From Betaproteobacteria bacterium (GTDB taxonomy: Bacteria; Pseudomonadota; Gammaproteobacteria; Burkholderiales; SG8-41), in contig JANXRI010000395.1 of assembly GCA_025353085.1 (NCBI GenBank), positions 1-5,221 of the forward strand: DNA of 5,221 nucleotides, in the 5' to 3' direction. The notes beneath the pieces were generated by a model. The model did no database searches. It was not told where the DNA came from and worked only from the letters and a program-made list of their open reading frames with translations. Below, piece after piece: positions 4,055 through 5,221 of the stretch. A program made the translations under genes and the position numbers. Positions within the stretch are counted from its first letter, which is position 1; each line of letters starts with the position of its first letter.

Positions 4055-5221
4055 ATGGCTGAGAAGCTTGCAACGTTGTCGTTTACGGACGGTACACCGG
4101 CAATCGATTTTCCAGTGATCGCGGGCTCCGTCGGGCCTGATGTCATTGACATCCGGCCGTTGTACGCGAAGACCAGGAAATTCACATACGACCCCGGCTT
4201 TATGTCGACCGCGAGTTGTTCGTCGAAGATTACTTATATCGATGGTGACGCCGGCATCCTGATGTATCGCGGCTACCCGATCGAGAATCTTGCCGAGAAC
4301 TGCGATTTTCTCGAAGTGGCTTATCTAATCCTGAACGGCGAATTGCCTAATCCCGCGCAAAAAGCCACGTTCGATACGACCGTCATGCATCACACGATGG
4401 TGCACGAGCAGTTATCGCGCTTTTACTCGGGTTTTCGGCGCGACGCGCATCCGATGGCGGTGTTGTGCGGCGTAGTCGGCGCGCTGTCGGCTTTCTATCA
4501 CGACTCGCTCAACATCAATGATCCGCGGCATCGCGAAATTTCGGCGTTTCGCCTGATCGCCAAGCTGCCGACGATTACGGCGATGTGCTACAAGTACAAC
4601 GTCGGCATGCCGTTCATGTATCCGAAGAACGAACTCTCGTACGTCGATAATTTTCTCTACATGATGTTCGGCAACCCGTGCGAAGATTACAAGCCCAATC
4701 CGGTGCTGACGAAGGCGATCGACCGCATCCTGATTCTGCACGCCGACCACGAACAAAACGCGTCGACGTCAACGGTTCGCACGGCGGGCTCGTCGGGCGC
4801 CAATCCGTTTGCATGCATTGCGTCCGGCATCGCCAGCCTGTGGGGCCCGGCGCACGGTGGCGCCAACGAAGCCGTCCTCAAAATGCTCAACGAGATCGGC
4901 GACGAAGCGCACATCGGTCAGTACATCAAGCGCGTCAAAGATAAGGGCGATGATTCGGTCTTGTATGGTTTTGGTCACAGGGTCTACAAGAACTACGATC
5001 CGCGCGCCAAGCTGATTCAGAAAACCTGTCACGAAGTGCTCGATGAACTCGATCTGCGCGACGACAAGCTGTTTAAGCTCGCGATGGCACTCGAAAAAAT
5101 TGCGCTCGAAGACGAGTACTTTGTCACGCGCAAGCTGTATCCAAATGTCGACTTCTATTCGGGCATCGTCTATCAGGCGCTTGGAATTCCGACGACCATG
5201 TTCACCGCGTTGTTCGCGGTC
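4055..5221 (+). CDS. gltA: Citrate synthase, type II (3' end outside window)
   Basis: This enzyme condenses oxaloacetate and acetyl-CoA to citrate, the entry step of the TCA cycle. The frame is open from ATG 4055 to the window edge and covers 389 codons; E. coli GltA has 427, so roughly the last 40 are missing. The catalytic triad is visible: H267 (WGPAHGGANEA), H308 (GFGHRVYKNYDPR) and D366 (YPNVDFYSG). The substrate-site motif LHADHEQNASTSTVR contains H229 and H232. The N-terminal beta domain (TSTAS-like motif at 50-55, KITYIDGD at 58-65) marks the hexameric, NADH-regulated proteobacterial type. Residues aligned with the E. coli NADH site are mostly kept (H113, T114, Y148, R166, K170, C209), but E. 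coli R109 is H112 here. It lies downstream of sdhE with its own -10 box and ribosome site. Confidence 0.96.
   Translation, partial: MAEKLATLSFTDGTPAIDFPVIAGSVGPDVIDIRPLYAKTRKFTYDPGFMSTASCSSKITYIDGDAGILMYRGYPIENLAENCDFLEVAYLILNGELPNPAQKATFDTTVMHHTMVHEQLSRFYSGFRRDAHPMAVLCGVVGALSAFYHDSLNINDPRHREISAFRLIAKLPTITAMCYKYNVGMPFMYPKNELSYVDNFLYMMFGNPCEDYKPNPVLTKAIDRILILHADHEQNASTSTVRTAGSSGANPFACIASGIASLWGPAHGGANEAVLKMLNEIGDEAHIGQYIKRVKDKGDDSVLYGFGHRVYKNYDPRAKLIQKTCHEVLDELDLRDDKLFKLAMALEKIALEDEYFVTRKLYPNVDFYSGIVYQALGIPTTMFTALFAV

Noticed and set aside
1..5221. Mobile elements, CRISPR arrays, tRNA or rRNA genes
   Set aside because: No repeat-spacer array, transposase frame, terminal inverted repeats or cloverleaf-like sequence was seen; the coding region is tightly packed core metabolism.

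Overview
The window holds a TCA-cycle cluster from a Gram-negative, aerobically respiring proteobacterium. The most likely source is a betaproteobacterium (Burkholderiales or Nitrosomonadales type), although xanthomonad-like gammaproteobacteria have a similar malate dehydrogenase N-terminus. This placement rests on the gene order sdhC-sdhD-sdhA-sdhB-sdhE-gltA, on the 'VRVAVTGAAGQIGYSL' N-terminus of the divergent mdh, and on the E. coli-like but distinct Sdh and GltA proteins. It is inferred from protein patterns, not from a database search.

Layout: positions 1-62 carry the first 20 codons of mdh (malate dehydrogenase) on the minus strand. Positions 63-512 are a 450-base divergent intergenic region with no convincing gene. 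It holds an extended -10 promoter facing mdh, a perfect DnaA-box 9-mer next to that -10, a 12-bp palindrome, an extended -10 promoter facing sdhC, and an ArcA-box-like pair of direct repeats in the sdhC leader. Positions 513-3971 carry a compact plus-strand operon: sdhC and sdhD (membrane anchors, overlapping by 7 bases), sdhA (flavoprotein), sdhB (iron-sulfur protein) and sdhE (flavin assembly factor). A consensus TATAAT box lies in the short gap before gltA (citrate synthase), which runs off the right edge at codon 389.

Together the genes encode three TCA-cycle steps that meet at oxaloacetate and the quinone pool. Mdh makes oxaloacetate, GltA condenses it with acetyl-CoA, and SdhCDAB (complex II) oxidises succinate and passes electrons through FAD, three Fe-S clusters and heme b to quinone.

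The most striking observation is in SdhA. All the other catalytic residues checked are present, but the histidine that normally carries covalently bound FAD (H45 in E. coli numbering, and the same number here) is a tyrosine, encoded by TAT at 1362-1364. The flavinylation factor gene sdhE is still intact. This could be a natural complex II with non-covalent flavin and altered redox behaviour, or a single-base sequencing or assembly error (CAT to TAT). It is the first thing to verify.
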